Below, piece by piece: positions 1 to 8,433 of a DNA stretch of 64,000 bases. Origin of the DNA: Serratia inhibens (GTDB taxonomy: Bacteria > Pseudomonadota > Gammaproteobacteria > Enterobacterales > Enterobacteriaceae). The translations under genes and the position numbers were made by a program. The notes beneath the pieces are model-generated. The model did no database searches. It saw nothing but the letters and a program-made list of their open reading frames with translations, and was not told where the DNA came from. The DNA lies in the NCBI RefSeq assembly GCF_003591175.1, contig NZ_QYYG01000006.1, forward strand, positions 186,001 to 250,000, read 5' to 3'. The first letter of the stretch is position 1; every line of letters begins with the position of its first letter.

Positions 1-252
1 GGCCACCCGTTTGGCGGAGATCTTCATCACGAAAGTGCCGCGCTGCGGCAGTATCTGCACCAAACCGGCCTCCGCCAGCTTGATAAAGGCCTCGCGCACC
101 GGTTGGCGCGAAACGCTAAAGCGGGTGGAAATTTCTTTCTCGGAAAGCAACGTGCCGGGCGGAATGGTGCAGTCGACAATGTCTTTACGCAGGAAACGGT
201 AAATTTGCTGGTTGACCGGAAGGGTATTGGTGAGGCTATAGGATTCAGACAT
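1..252 (-). CDS. rspR: GntR/FadR-family transcriptional regulator, RspR-like (partial, 5' part only)
   Basis: The first 84 codons are present and the gene runs off the left edge. The translation begins [14 protein letters not shown] and holds a GntR-type winged helix ([19 protein letters not shown] at about residues 38-56, then a wing containing PQRGTFV). This N-terminus is typical of the FadR/FCD subfamily, whose ligand-binding domain would lie outside the window. The gene is last in a minus-strand run of rspA-rspB-transporter-ydfI-ydfJ genes. In E. coli the regulator of rspAB is RspR (YdfH), of this family, so RspR is the likely identity by context. The C-terminal domain cannot be seen, so the subfamily is an inference. 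Confidence 0.75.
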   Translation of the reverse strand, partial: MSESYSLTNTLPVNQQIYRFLRKDIVDCTIPPGTLLSEKEISTRFSVSRQPVREAFIKLAEAGLVQILPQRGTFVMKISAKRVA

Positions 253-350
253 GGCGACGATCGGTAATCTGGCTGGGATTCGGATGCCACCATACTAGCA
301 GATTATCGTTTGACGGCGGGTGGATAAATCCACCCGCCAAACAGGACTAT

Positions 351-1682
351 TCAATGATGCCAGTCCTGATATTCCTGCCGCCGCCTCAGTGGTGCGGTTT
401 CAGGCATCAGGCACAAGCCGATGGCCGACACCAGGCCCAGGACCATCATGTATCCTGCCAGGCCATAGTAATGGCCGCCGGTCATCTGCAGGATCTTCAC
501 CGCCAGCAACCCAAGGATGCCGCTGCCGATCAACGAGCCGATTTGCCAGATCAGTGCAATGCCACTGCAGCGAATGCGGGCCGGGAACAGCTCTGGGAAG
601 AAGGAAGCCTGCGGGGCATAGCACATGCTGTGGCCGAGCGTGAGCACCAGAATCATGGCGATTTGAGTGACCCAGTAGCTGTCGAGGTTGATCGCCATAA
701 AGAACGGCACTATGCAGATCACCTGCAGCAACGCACCGGCGATGTACACCGGCTTTCTCCCTAATCGATCGGAAAGATGGCCCATCAGCGGAATGGCGAA
801 AATTTCCAGCAGCACCGCCACGATCATCGCCTCTAGCAGAATGGTTTCATTCAGATGGTTGGCTTTGCCATAGGCCAGCACGATCACCGTGAACATGGCA
901 AAGGCGCAGGCTTCAATCAGTTTGGCGCATACCCCTTTACCGATCAGGCCAGGGTAGGTGCGGACCACTTCGACCACCGGCCGGCTCTCAACCGCCTTGG
1001 TAGCGCGAATTTGGTTAAATACCGGCGATTCGTCGATCTTCAGGCGGATAAACAGCCCGACGATCACCAACAGCAGGCTGAGCAGAAACGGGATGCGCCA
1101 GCCCCAATCCAGCATCTGCGCCGGCGACAACAGGGCAGTCAGCAAAGCGAACAGCCCCGAGGGCAGCAGGAAGCCGGCCGGCGCGCCAATCTGCACCCAA
1201 CTGGCGTAGAAGCCGCGGCGTTGCGGCGGTGAGTATTCTGCCGTCATCAGCACCGCGCCCGCTTGCTCCCCACCGACGCCGAAACCTTGCAGCACGCGGA
1301 TCAGGATCAGAGCTATGGGTGCCCAGATACCGATTTTCTCATAGGTGGGCAGCAGGCCGATGCAGAAGGTGCCGAGGCCGACGATCAGGATGGTGATCAC
1401 CAGCGCTTTTTTACGACCGACTTTGTCGCCGATGTGACCGAACACGATGCCGCCCAGCGGGCGAGCGAGGAAACCGACCGCATAGGTGGCGAAGGCCGCC
1501 AGCGTGCTGATCAGCGGATCGGCACTGGGGAAGAAAAGTTGGCCAAAGAACAGCACTGCAGCGGTGCCGTAAGCGAAAAAGTCATAGTACTCGGCCGCCG
1601 TTCCTATCGCGGACGCGCTGGCGACACGCCGCAATAGCGGTTGGTTGGTCTTGTCGACGGTATCATGCGTGGTTGCGGACAT
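351..1682 (-). CDS. ydfJ: MFS transporter, metabolite:H+ symporter (MHS) family, YdfJ-like
   Basis: This is a 443-residue integral membrane protein with about 12 hydrophobic segments. It carries the MHS hallmarks: an N-terminal region with AAEYYDFFAYG, the loop GHIGDKVGRKKAL between helices 2 and 3, and the repeat GHLSDRLGRKPVY in the second half. ShiA, ProP and KgtP belong to this family and take up organic acids or zwitterions with protons. The start ATG overlaps the stop of the upstream ydfI-like gene (TGATG), so translation is probably coupled. E. coli has a ydfJ of the same family next to ydfI and rspAB, although it is broken in K-12; here the frame is intact. The substrate is unknown, with a sugar acid likely from context. 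Confidence 0.82.
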   Translation of the reverse strand: MSATTHDTVDKTNQPLLRRVASASAIGTAAEYYDFFAYGTAAVLFFGQLFFPSADPLISTLAAFATYAVGFLARPLGGIVFGHIGDKVGRKKALVITILIVGLGTFCIGLLPTYEKIGIWAPIALILIRVLQGFGVGGEQAGAVLMTAEYSPPQRRGFYASWVQIGAPAGFLLPSGLFALLTALLSPAQMLDWGWRIPFLLSLLLVIVGLFIRLKIDESPVFNQIRATKAVESRPVVEVVRTYPGLIGKGVCAKLIEACAFAMFTVIVLAYGKANHLNETILLEAMIVAVLLEIFAIPLMGHLSDRLGRKPVYIAGALLQVICIVPFFMAINLDSYWVTQIAMILVLTLGHSMCYAPQASFFPELFPARIRCSGIALIWQIGSLIGSGILGLLAVKILQMTGGHYYGLAGYMMVLGLVSAIGLCLMPETAPLRRRQEYQDWHH

Positions 1683-3166
1683 CAGAAGCCTCCTGTGTGT
1701 TTGGACAACCCGGCAACGCTGGCCCTGGCGCCATGTTGCAACAGAGCCATATAGGCATCGGTCACGGCGCTGACGAACGGCGAGCTGTCTGGGAGATCGC
1801 GGCCAAATACCGTATCGAGCTGCAGCAGAGCCCGCACACGTTCGGGGCCTTCGCGGCTGTTGCTGACCAAATCGGCAATAGGTTCGCGCAATGGATCGCT
1901 GATTTCTATCGGCCGGCCCTGCTCATCCAGGCCGCCGACGTAGCGCATCCAACCGGCCACGCCCAATGCCAGGGCGTCGAAACGGCTGCCGTGCGCCAGA
2001 TGGTGGCGAATGGGATCCAGCAGGCGCTGCGGCAATTTTTGCGTGCCGTCCATGGCGATCTGCCCGGTGCGGTGTTTCAACGCGCCGTTACGGTAGCGCT
2101 GCAACAGCGAGTCGGCGTAATGCGCCAAATCGACACCGCTTATTTGTAAGGTCGGCGCCTGTTCCGCCAACATCAAATGGCGAGCGCCGCGGACAAAATC
2201 CTCATCCTGCATGCAGTCGCTGACGTGCGGATAACCGGCCAGATAGCCGAGATAGGCAAGGAACGAGTGGCTGCCGTTCAGCATCCGCAGCTTCATTTCC
2301 TCATACGGCAGCACGTCGCTGACCAGCTCGGCACCCGCTAACTCCCACTCAGGCCGCCCCTGCGGGAAGTCGTCTTCGATCACCCATTGGCGAAAGGGCT
2401 CGCAGGCCACGCCGACCGCATCGCTCACGCCGCCCAGCAATGCCTGCAACTGGCGTTGGGTTTCCGGCGTTACCGCCGGGACGATGCGGTCTACCATGGT
2501 GGAAGGAAAGCGGACGTTTTGCCGCACCCAGTCGGCCAACCCGGCATCCTGGCGTTGCGCCAACTGAGTGACGACGTTGCGGGTGACCTGGCCGTTGGCC
2601 GGCATGTTGTCGCAGGACATCACGCTAAACGCCGGCAGGCCGCGTTCCCGACGCAGGCGTAGCGCGGCCAGGATCAGCCCCGGCGCGGACTGCGGCCGCA
2701 GCGGGTTGGCGATGTCGTGCTGAATATCCGGGTGATCGAGCATCAACTGGCCGCTGGCGGGTTGATAGCAGTAGCCTTTCTCGCTGACGGTCAATGAAAC
2801 TATGGCAATCTCTGGTTGCGCCATGGCGTCGAGTACCGCTGCCAACCCGTCGACCTGCAGGTGCAGCGCTTGCCTGATCACGCCGATCGTCCTGCCGCGC
2901 CAGCCGTCACCGTCCATTTCGGCCACCGTATACAGCAAATCCTGCTGCTGCAGATCGGCGATTTTTTGCTGGCCGTTATGCATGCTGATCACGCAGTAAC
3001 CCCAATCGCCGGCGCGATCGTTGGCCAACTGCTCGGCATACACCGCCTGATGTGCGCGGAAAAAGGCGCCAAAGCCAAGGTGGACAATGCGGGGTTTTAT
3101 TCGTTCTCGGGCGTAACCTGGCTGGGCAATTGCCGCCGGCAGCGCGCTGTTGCTGGAAAGTGTCAT
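1682..3166 (-). CDS. ydfI: Mannitol dehydrogenase family oxidoreductase (YdfI/UxuB-like)
   Basis: The product has 494 residues, the usual length of polyol-specific long-chain dehydrogenases such as UxuB (fructuronate reductase), mannitol dehydrogenase and YdfI. The N-terminal Rossmann region shows IVHLGFGAFFRAHQA at about 27-41. The catalytic-domain motif KLRMLNGSHSFLAYLGYLAG lies at about 290-310 with the active-site lysine/asparagine region. These enzymes interconvert a keto-sugar acid and a hexonate with NAD(H), for example D-mannonate and fructuronate. Its neighbour RspA belongs to the D-mannonate dehydratase branch of the enolase superfamily, so both enzymes may act on D-mannonate or a related hexonate. 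The gene sits 47 nt downstream of the ACS transporter in the same direction. The exact substrate is inferred. Confidence 0.82.
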   Translation of the reverse strand: MTLSSNSALPAAIAQPGYARERIKPRIVHLGFGAFFRAHQAVYAEQLANDRAGDWGYCVISMHNGQQKIADLQQQDLLYTVAEMDGDGWRGRTIGVIRQALHLQVDGLAAVLDAMAQPEIAIVSLTVSEKGYCYQPASGQLMLDHPDIQHDIANPLRPQSAPGLILAALRLRRERGLPAFSVMSCDNMPANGQVTRNVVTQLAQRQDAGLADWVRQNVRFPSTMVDRIVPAVTPETQRQLQALLGGVSDAVGVACEPFRQWVIEDDFPQGRPEWELAGAELVSDVLPYEEMKLRMLNGSHSFLAYLGYLAGYPHVSDCMQDEDFVRGARHLMLAEQAPTLQISGVDLAHYADSLLQRYRNGALKHRTGQIAMDGTQKLPQRLLDPIRHHLAHGSRFDALALGVAGWMRYVGGLDEQGRPIEISDPLREPIADLVSNSREGPERVRALLQLDTVFGRDLPDSSPFVSAVTDAYMALLQHGARASVAGLSKHTGGF

Positions 3167-3213
3167 GCTGAAATCCCTGAAAGAGCGGGGCGGCGCTGGC
3201 TGCCCCGAAGCGG

Positions 3214-4503
3214 TTAGTGTTTCGAGATCTGCGGTTGCGCGGCATTGCGCGGTGCCTTGATCACCAGCAACACCAGCACGGCGCCGAGTGCGGCCACGCC
3301 GCCGGCCAGGATAAAGGCGCTGTCGAACTTGCCGGTGTTCTGCACGATATAACCGGTCACTACCGGGCCAATGATCCCCGACACGCTGCCGATCATATGA
3401 ACAAAGCCGCTGGCGCCGCCGACCCGGGATTTATGCACCACGTCCTGAATGATCGCCCAATAAATGGCCCCGGTGATATACAGGAAGAAAATGGAGACCG
3501 ACATCAGCATCACCGCCGGCACCACGCTGCTGACGGTGCCCGCGAATGCTACGCAAATGGCCGCCGCCAACAGACTGGTCACCAAGACGATCTTGCGTGA
3601 CAGCAGCAGCTTGCCGGTGATATTGAAAATCTTGTCGGAGATATAGCCGCCGAGCGCCAGTCCAACGAAGCCGACAATCCACGGGATCATGGTGGTGAGG
3701 CTCATTTCCTTGATGTTCAGGTTGTGCGCCTGCACCAGATACGCCGGGAACCAGCTCAGGAAGAAGAACAGGATGTAGTTGTAGCAGAAGAAGGCGAATG
3801 CGGTGACCAGGATGATCGGTTGCTTCAGGTAGTAGCCCAATCCATGCGCGGCGTCGCTCAGCTCTTCTTCTTCGCTGATTTTTTCCTCTTTCAGTTTGTT
3901 GATCAACGCCCGTTCGTTTTCGCTGACGTGCTTGCTCTTGGCCGGGTTATCCGCCACCACGAAGAACCACACCAGCATCCAGACGATGCCGATCGCGCCG
4001 ATGATCATGAACGCCATCCGCCAGCCGAACGCCAGCGCCAGATAGCCGACGATCGGCCCGGCTACCGCGCCGCCCAAAGGTGAGCCGGCGCTGAGCAGGC
4101 CCATGGCGGTGGCCGCCTGTTTCTTCGGGAACCAGCCGTTGATCATTTTGTTGGCGGAAGAGCTGATCGGCCCTTCGGCCATGCCGAACAGGATGCGCAG
4201 GATCAGCATCGAATAGAAGCCGGTGGCGAACGCCGTCATGCCGCAGAAGATTGACCATAAGGCCACGGCGATGCCGAGTACCAGCGTCGGGCCGTACTTG
4301 TCGACCGCCAGCCCGCCGATAAAGTTGAAGATGGCGTAGCCGAAGAAGAAGCTGCCGAAGATGAGGCCGAACTGCTCGGCATTCAGCGTCAGATCTTTTT
4401 CGATCATCGGTACGGTAATCGACAGCGCGACGCGGTCGAGGTAGTTGATCATAAAGACCATGAACAGCAGGAATACTATGGTCCAACGCAGGTTTTTAAA
4501 CAT
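3214..4503 (-). CDS. MFS transporter, anion:cation symporter (ACS) family, hexuronate/hexonate type
   Basis: This 429-residue protein has 12 predicted membrane segments. It contains the ACS-family features MINYLDRVALS in helix 1, GWFPKKQAATAMGL between helices 4 and 5, and GYISDKIF in the second half. ExuT, GudP, GarP and DgoT are members and carry hexuronates, glucarate or galactonate with H+ or Na+. It lies between rspB and ydfI in one transcriptional run. With the MHS carrier at 351-1682 the operon therefore has two unrelated importers. E. coli K-12 has no ACS gene at this position as far as I recall. The substrate is inferred to be a sugar acid. Confidence 0.83.
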   Translation of the reverse strand: MFKNLRWTIVFLLFMVFMINYLDRVALSITVPMIEKDLTLNAEQFGLIFGSFFFGYAIFNFIGGLAVDKYGPTLVLGIAVALWSIFCGMTAFATGFYSMLILRILFGMAEGPISSSANKMINGWFPKKQAATAMGLLSAGSPLGGAVAGPIVGYLALAFGWRMAFMIIGAIGIVWMLVWFFVVADNPAKSKHVSENERALINKLKEEKISEEEELSDAAHGLGYYLKQPIILVTAFAFFCYNYILFFFLSWFPAYLVQAHNLNIKEMSLTTMIPWIVGFVGLALGGYISDKIFNITGKLLLSRKIVLVTSLLAAAICVAFAGTVSSVVPAVMLMSVSIFFLYITGAIYWAIIQDVVHKSRVGGASGFVHMIGSVSGIIGPVVTGYIVQNTGKFDSAFILAGGVAALGAVLVLLVIKAPRNAAQPQISKH

Positions 4504-4588
4504 GAAAGCACTCCATATATTTCTAGTTTTGATGCTTTGTTGTCTGCAAGGGCGACTGGGCCGCCCTATGCCCCGGTGTTAAAAAAAA

Positions 4589-5605
4589 CTAACTGAATTG
4601 CAGTAACACTTTGCAGCAGGTGCGCTGGTCTTTTTCGAACATCAGCATCGCCTGCTCCACTTCACCGGCGGCTACGCAATGGGTGATTAACCGTTGCGGG
4701 TCGATTTTTCCGTCGGCCATCCAGTCGATAACCTGCGGGAAGCGGGCGCTGTTGAGGCGCGAGGAGAAAATCGACAGCTCCTTGCTGGTGATGCTTTGCT
4801 GGGTGACGGTGCAGGCATCGCCGGAGAAACCCATGATGCCAATGCGCGCCGCCGGTGAGGCCAGATGAATGGCTTCCTGCAAAATGGCCGGGTGGCAGGC
4901 GGCGTCGACGATCAACGTCGGGCGGATGCCGCGCTGTTCCAGTTCGGCCGGCAGCGAAGCCTCGGCGTTATTGAACGTCCAGTCGGCACCGTTTTCTTGC
5001 GCCATAACCAGCCGTTCAGCAATGCGGTCGGTGACGATCACCTGCTTCACGCCGTAGACCCCTTTCAGCGTTTGGATCACCGTCAGCCCCATCGGCCCGG
5101 CGCCGTAGATCAGCGCGATATCATCGGCCCCGGGCTGCAGATGGGCGGTGATATTGGCGGCAATGGTGAAAGGCTCGACCATCGCGGCGTGGCGATCGCT
5201 GATGCTTTCCGGAATGCGGTAAGCGTTGCGCGCCGGGGCGCAGGCATAGTCGCTGAAGCCACCGTCGCGGTGCACGCCGATCACCTGCAGCTCGGTACAG
5301 ACGTTGGGGCGCCCGATGGAACAAGGATAACAATGGCCGCAGCTCACTACCGGATCCACCGAAACGCGTTCGCCGATACGTTGCGGGTCGACATCGCTGC
5401 CCACCTGGTCAATCACGCCGAAAAATTCATGGCCGATCACGCGCGGGTAGCGGGCGAACGGGTTATGCCCATGATAAATGTGCACATCGGAGCCGCAGAT
5501 GCCGGCAAACTTCACCTTTACCCGCACTTCGCCGGCCGCCGGTTGCGGCAGCGGGCGCTGCTGGATAACCAGCCGGCCAGGTTGTTCAATCACCACGCTT
5601 TGCAT
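4589..5605 (-). CDS. rspB: Zinc-dependent medium-chain alcohol dehydrogenase RspB
   Basis: The product has 338 residues, matching E. coli RspB (339). The catalytic zinc motif is GHEFFGVIDQVGSDV (about 59-73). The structural zinc cysteines are in SCGHCYPCSIGRPNVC (about 89-104), and the nucleotide fold is IYGAGPMGL (about 164-172). The start is placed at the ATG preceded by GGGAG, 14 nt after the rspA stop; a longer frame with an N-terminal extension has no such site. RspA/RspB were first described as lowering homoserine-lactone-dependent rpoS signalling, and biochemically RspB looks like a polyol/sugar-acid dehydrogenase. It is co-transcribed with rspA. Confidence 0.9.
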   Translation of the reverse strand: MQSVVIEQPGRLVIQQRPLPQPAAGEVRVKVKFAGICGSDVHIYHGHNPFARYPRVIGHEFFGVIDQVGSDVDPQRIGERVSVDPVVSCGHCYPCSIGRPNVCTELQVIGVHRDGGFSDYACAPARNAYRIPESISDRHAAMVEPFTIAANITAHLQPGADDIALIYGAGPMGLTVIQTLKGVYGVKQVIVTDRIAERLVMAQENGADWTFNNAEASLPAELEQRGIRPTLIVDAACHPAILQEAIHLASPAARIGIMGFSGDACTVTQQSITSKELSIFSSRLNSARFPQVIDWMADGKIDPQRLITHCVAAGEVEQAMLMFEKDQRTCCKVLLQFS

Positions 5606-5619
5606 AGTGCGTTCTCCCG

Positions 5620-6834
5620 TTACCAGTTCCATAAGGTGCCGTCCTCCAGGCGCGCGACCGGCAGATAGGCCGGTTCGTACGGATAGCGTGCGGCCAGTTT
5701 TTCGTCGAACTCAATGCCCAGTCCCGGTTTGTTGCCCGGGTGCATGTAGCCGTCGTTGAAGGTCCAGCTGTGCGGGAACACCTCGAGCATTTGTTCGGAG
5801 TAACCCATATATTCCTGTACGCCAAAGTTCGGCACCCACAGATCAAAGTGCAGCGCCGCCGCCATGCAGATAGGCGACAGATCGGAAGGGCCATGCGAAC
5901 CGGTTCGCACCTGATACAGCGAGGCGAAATCGGCGATGCGGCGCATACCGGTGATACCGCCGGCGTGGGTGAGGGTGGTGCGGATATAGTCGATCAGCTG
6001 TTCTTCAATCAGCTGTTTGCAGTCCCAGATGCTGTTGAAGACTTCGCCGACGGCGATAGGCGTAACGGTATGCTGGCGGATCAGCCGGAAGCATTCCTGG
6101 TTCTCCGCCGGGGTCGGATCTTCCATCCAGAACAGTCGGTACTGTTCAATGCTTTTGCCAAAACGCGCGGCCTCGATCGGCGTCAACCGGTGGTGCATGT
6201 CGTGCAGCAGATGCTCGTCAAAACCGAACCTGTTGCGCACTGCCTCGAACAGTTTGGGGGTGAAATCGAGGTATTTCTCCGTGGACCACAGTTGCTCTTC
6301 CGGCCAGTTGCCTTTGGTGGCCGGCTCATAGGCCAGCCCTTTGCCTTTGGCCATGCCGTAGGTGGTTTTCATGCCCGGTACGCCGCACTGGGCGCGGATG
6401 GCCTTAAAGCCCAGCTCTTTATGTTTGGCGTAGTCGTCGAGCACTTCGTCGATGGAATGGCCGGTGGTGTGGCAGTAAACCATTACGCCGGTGCGCGATG
6501 CGCCACCCAGCAACTGATACAGCGGCATATTGGCAGCCTTGCCCTTGATGTCCCACAGCGCCATATCGACGGCGGAGATGGCGGACATGGTGACCGGGCC
6601 GCGCCGCCAGTAGGCGCCCTTATAGAAGAATTGCCAGATGTCTTCGATCTGGTGGGCATCGCGGCCGATCAACTGCGGGCAGACATGATCTTTCAGGTAG
6701 GACGCCACCGGCAGTTCGCGGCCGTTGAGGGTGGCGTCACCGATGCCGGTAATGCCGTCGTCGGTGGTGATCTTCAGCGTGACAAAATTCCTGCCTGGGC
6801 AAGTGACAAACACCTCTGCGTTAACAATTTTCAT
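5620..6834 (-). CDS. rspA: D-mannonate dehydratase family protein RspA (enolase superfamily)
   Basis: The product has 404 residues, the same length as E. coli RspA, and starts [20 protein letters not shown]. The mandelate-racemase/enolase barrel carries the expected metal ligands in [18 protein letters not shown] (about 208-225), the [10 protein letters not shown] strand (about 252-261) and [11 protein letters not shown] (about 276-286). It ends with the family-typical tail [14 protein letters not shown]. The family dehydrates D-mannonate (often poorly) and D-gluconate to 2-keto-3-deoxygluconate. The start is chosen at the ATG after AGGATG, because upstream in-frame starts extend beyond every homologue I know. 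It is the first gene of the operon. Confidence 0.93.
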   Translation of the reverse strand: MKIVNAEVFVTCPGRNFVTLKITTDDGITGIGDATLNGRELPVASYLKDHVCPQLIGRDAHQIEDIWQFFYKGAYWRRGPVTMSAISAVDMALWDIKGKAANMPLYQLLGGASRTGVMVYCHTTGHSIDEVLDDYAKHKELGFKAIRAQCGVPGMKTTYGMAKGKGLAYEPATKGNWPEEQLWSTEKYLDFTPKLFEAVRNRFGFDEHLLHDMHHRLTPIEAARFGKSIEQYRLFWMEDPTPAENQECFRLIRQHTVTPIAVGEVFNSIWDCKQLIEEQLIDYIRTTLTHAGGITGMRRIADFASLYQVRTGSHGPSDLSPICMAAALHFDLWVPNFGVQEYMGYSEQMLEVFPHSWTFNDGYMHPGNKPGLGIEFDEKLAARYPYEPAYLPVARLEDGTLWNW

Positions 6835-6897
6835 AACGTTTACATCCTGTTCCCACGGGTCATTAATAGGGGGGAAAATACGCCATGAACTAACTAC

Positions 6898-6943
6898 CAT
6901 ACAAGTATGATTTAAAGGATTTGCCGGGGAAGATCACATTTCA
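6898..6943. promoter_or_regulatory. Putative regulator operator and CRP-like half site upstream of rspA
   Basis: Between rspA (minus strand) and the yegS stop there is an inverted repeat CATAC-AA-GTATG (6898-6909). It has the size and A/T-centred form seen for FadR-family operators. About 23 bp further upstream, reading on the minus strand, AAATGTGATCT matches the left half of the CRP consensus exactly, while the right half is poor. The layout (activator site, then operator over the likely start site) suits a catabolic operon controlled by CRP and an RspR-type repressor. No protein binding is shown; this is a reading of motifs only. Confidence 0.4.
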
Positions 6944-7043
6944 TCGCGTAACAGAGGGAAGAAAGGAGGGGGGACCGAGAGGGGGCGCAGCAGGTTGGCC
7001 GCGCCCCGGAATCAGGTTGCTTCCCGGCAGAGCCGGGGCCACC

Positions 7044-7943
7044 TTAGCCCAGCAGCTCGCAGTTTGGCGGCAGGCGGCATTCGATGGCGTTCGGCAGCAC
7101 TTCGATGCGGAAATGCGTGCCCTTCAGCGGTTCGCCGTCGAGGTTAAAGGTGATCTCGTGCGGCGCATTGATTTCCAGCCACGGCAGCGCAGCGCTAACC
7201 ACGTTTTTGTTTTCCTCACCGTTAACCAGGCTGGCCACCAACGCCGGCAGCAGTTCGTCCGCGATCAGCAGCCGCAGTTGCAGCAACCCGTCGTTGATTA
7301 ACGCGTCCGGGCACAGTTGCTGGCCGCCTCCGGCCTGCTTGCCGTTGCCGATGCCAATCACCAGTGCGTCTCCGGACCACTGGAAATCCGGCCCGCGGAT
7401 CTCGCAGCGGTCGGCTTTCAGCGTATCCATGCGCAGCAGGCCATGAATAAAGTAAGAAACGCCGCCCAGCGCGGCCTTTAGTTTTTCCGGCGTCTCGGTG
7501 GTGATGCGGGTGCCGAAACCGCCGGTCGCCATGTTGATAAAGTAGCGCTCGTCATTGACCTTCGCCAGGTCGATCGGCACCGCGCGGCCTTTCATCGCCA
7601 ACTGCAGCGCCTGTTCCGGCATCAGCGGGATATTGCAGGCCACGGCGAAATCATTGGCGGTGCCCAACGGCAGTACGCCCAGCACCGGGCGGCTTCCCGC
7701 AGGCAGTGCCGTCAGCGCGGCGGCCACTTCGTTGATGGTCCCGTCGCCGCCGCCGGCAATCAGGGTGGCGACCCCCAGTTGGCAAGCTTCCTTCACATAA
7801 CGCGCTGCGTCACCCTGTTCCCAGGTCACGCGAACGTGCAGGGTTTGGCCCTCATCCCGCAGCTTTTGCACCGCAAGGCGAACTTCTTCGTTGCCGGCGC
7901 CTTTGCCATTAATGATAAGAAGCGCTGACGTGTGTTGACTCAT
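7044..7943 (-). CDS. yegS: Lipid kinase YegS (diacylglycerol-kinase-fold)
   Basis: The product has 299 residues, identical in length to E. coli YegS, a phosphatidylglycerol-phosphorylating kinase in vitro. The catalytic-domain motif [10 protein letters not shown] (about 66-75) binds ATP phosphates, and [10 protein letters not shown] (about 91-100) follows, both diagnostic of the family. The region [19 protein letters not shown] is the conserved site with the Asp/Gly pair. The start is the ATG after a GGGAGAGAGGG stretch ([10 protein letters not shown]); a 22-residue upstream extension has no counterpart in homologues. It is transcribed alone, upstream of cyaR as in E. coli. Confidence 0.93.
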   Translation of the reverse strand: MSQHTSALLIINGKGAGNEEVRLAVQKLRDEGQTLHVRVTWEQGDAARYVKEACQLGVATLIAGGGDGTINEVAAALTALPAGSRPVLGVLPLGTANDFAVACNIPLMPEQALQLAMKGRAVPIDLAKVNDERYFINMATGGFGTRITTETPEKLKAALGGVSYFIHGLLRMDTLKADRCEIRGPDFQWSGDALVIGIGNGKQAGGGQQLCPDALINDGLLQLRLLIADELLPALVASLVNGEENKNVVSAALPWLEINAPHEITFNLDGEPLKGTHFRIEVLPNAIECRLPPNCELLG

Positions 7944-8251
7944 TCCCTCTCTCCCGGCTGACAAATGCTTTGGACAGAAACGATAAACCACAAGTGGAGA
8001 GCAGACCATCAGAATATTCAGTTAATTCTGATTATCGGCGATAGCCCAGCGATTATTTCTGCATGTTTGACTTAATTTAAGATATAGACACTGTGTCAGT
8101 GACGAGTTTTTTGTTAATGGATTAATTAATCTCTGTCGTTGGATTTTTTATATGGAAGTGCGGAACGACCTGTTATTAAAATAGATAACTCGATAGTCTT
8201 AAATGTCGATAAAATAGGAAGGCTATATTGGCGGGTATTGTGGAGATACCA
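7944..8251. other. AT-rich intergenic region between yegS and cyaR
   Basis: This stretch is much richer in A/T than its surroundings and should hold the yegS promoter on the minus strand. A short palindrome GACACTGTGTC is at 8087-8097. I see no convincing reading frame; a 60-codon minus-strand frame from 8358 overlaps the CyaR transcript and is not credible. Confidence 0.5.
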
Positions 8252-8344
8252 AAGAAAAAGCCGGCCCAAGGGAGATTGGACCGGCTAAGGAGGTGGTTCC
8301 TAGTATTGCTATGCAAATATTTTTCATTCTTGGTTTTAAGCAGC
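8252..8344 (-). ncRNA. cyaR: CyaR (RyeE) small regulatory RNA
   Basis: The minus strand contains the CyaR core AGGAACCACCTCCTTAGCC (8284-8302), which matches E. coli CyaR. It is followed by a terminator stem: 8259-8269 pairs with 8276-8286 around the loop, with one mismatch, then a T-rich tail (8251-8259). The CCUCC stretch is the known seed that pairs with Shine-Dalgarno regions of ompX, luxS, nadE and yqaE in E. coli with Hfq. Location between yegS and trhP/yegQ is the same as in E. coli. The start near 8341-8344 is inferred from a -10 TATTAT and from an initial GCTG that resembles the E. coli 5' end. The 5' half differs from E. coli. Confidence 0.9.
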
Positions 8345-8349
8345 ACGAT

Positions 8350-8393
8350 AATAACCAAGCTGCGAAGTCATTGATGTGATCCAATTCTAATAT
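8350..8393 (-). promoter_or_regulatory. cyaR promoter with CRP site
   Basis: On the minus strand, TTAGA-ATTGGA-TCACA (8376-8391) fits the CRP dyad with one perfect half. The -10 hexamer TATTAT follows at 8348-8353. If transcription starts at 8341, the dyad centre is about 41.5 bp upstream, the class II activation spacing. CRP activation of cyaR is established in E. coli; the site here is inferred from sequence. Confidence 0.55.
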
Positions 8394-8401
8394 TTGCTAA
8401 A

Positions 8402-8424
8402 AATCGCCACCTAAGGGTGGCGAT
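8402..8424 (-). terminator. Rho-independent terminator of trhP
   Basis: ATCGCCACC pairs perfectly with GGTGGCGAT around a four-base loop, just downstream of the trhP stop on the minus strand. A T-run (the plus-strand A stretch 8399-8403) follows the stem. It separates trhP from cyaR. Confidence 0.8.
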
Positions 8425-8433
8425 TGGTGTTTT

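Noticed and set aside
8176-8358. 60-codon minus-strand frame next to trhP
   Set aside because: It overlaps the CyaR transcript and terminator and has no ribosome site.
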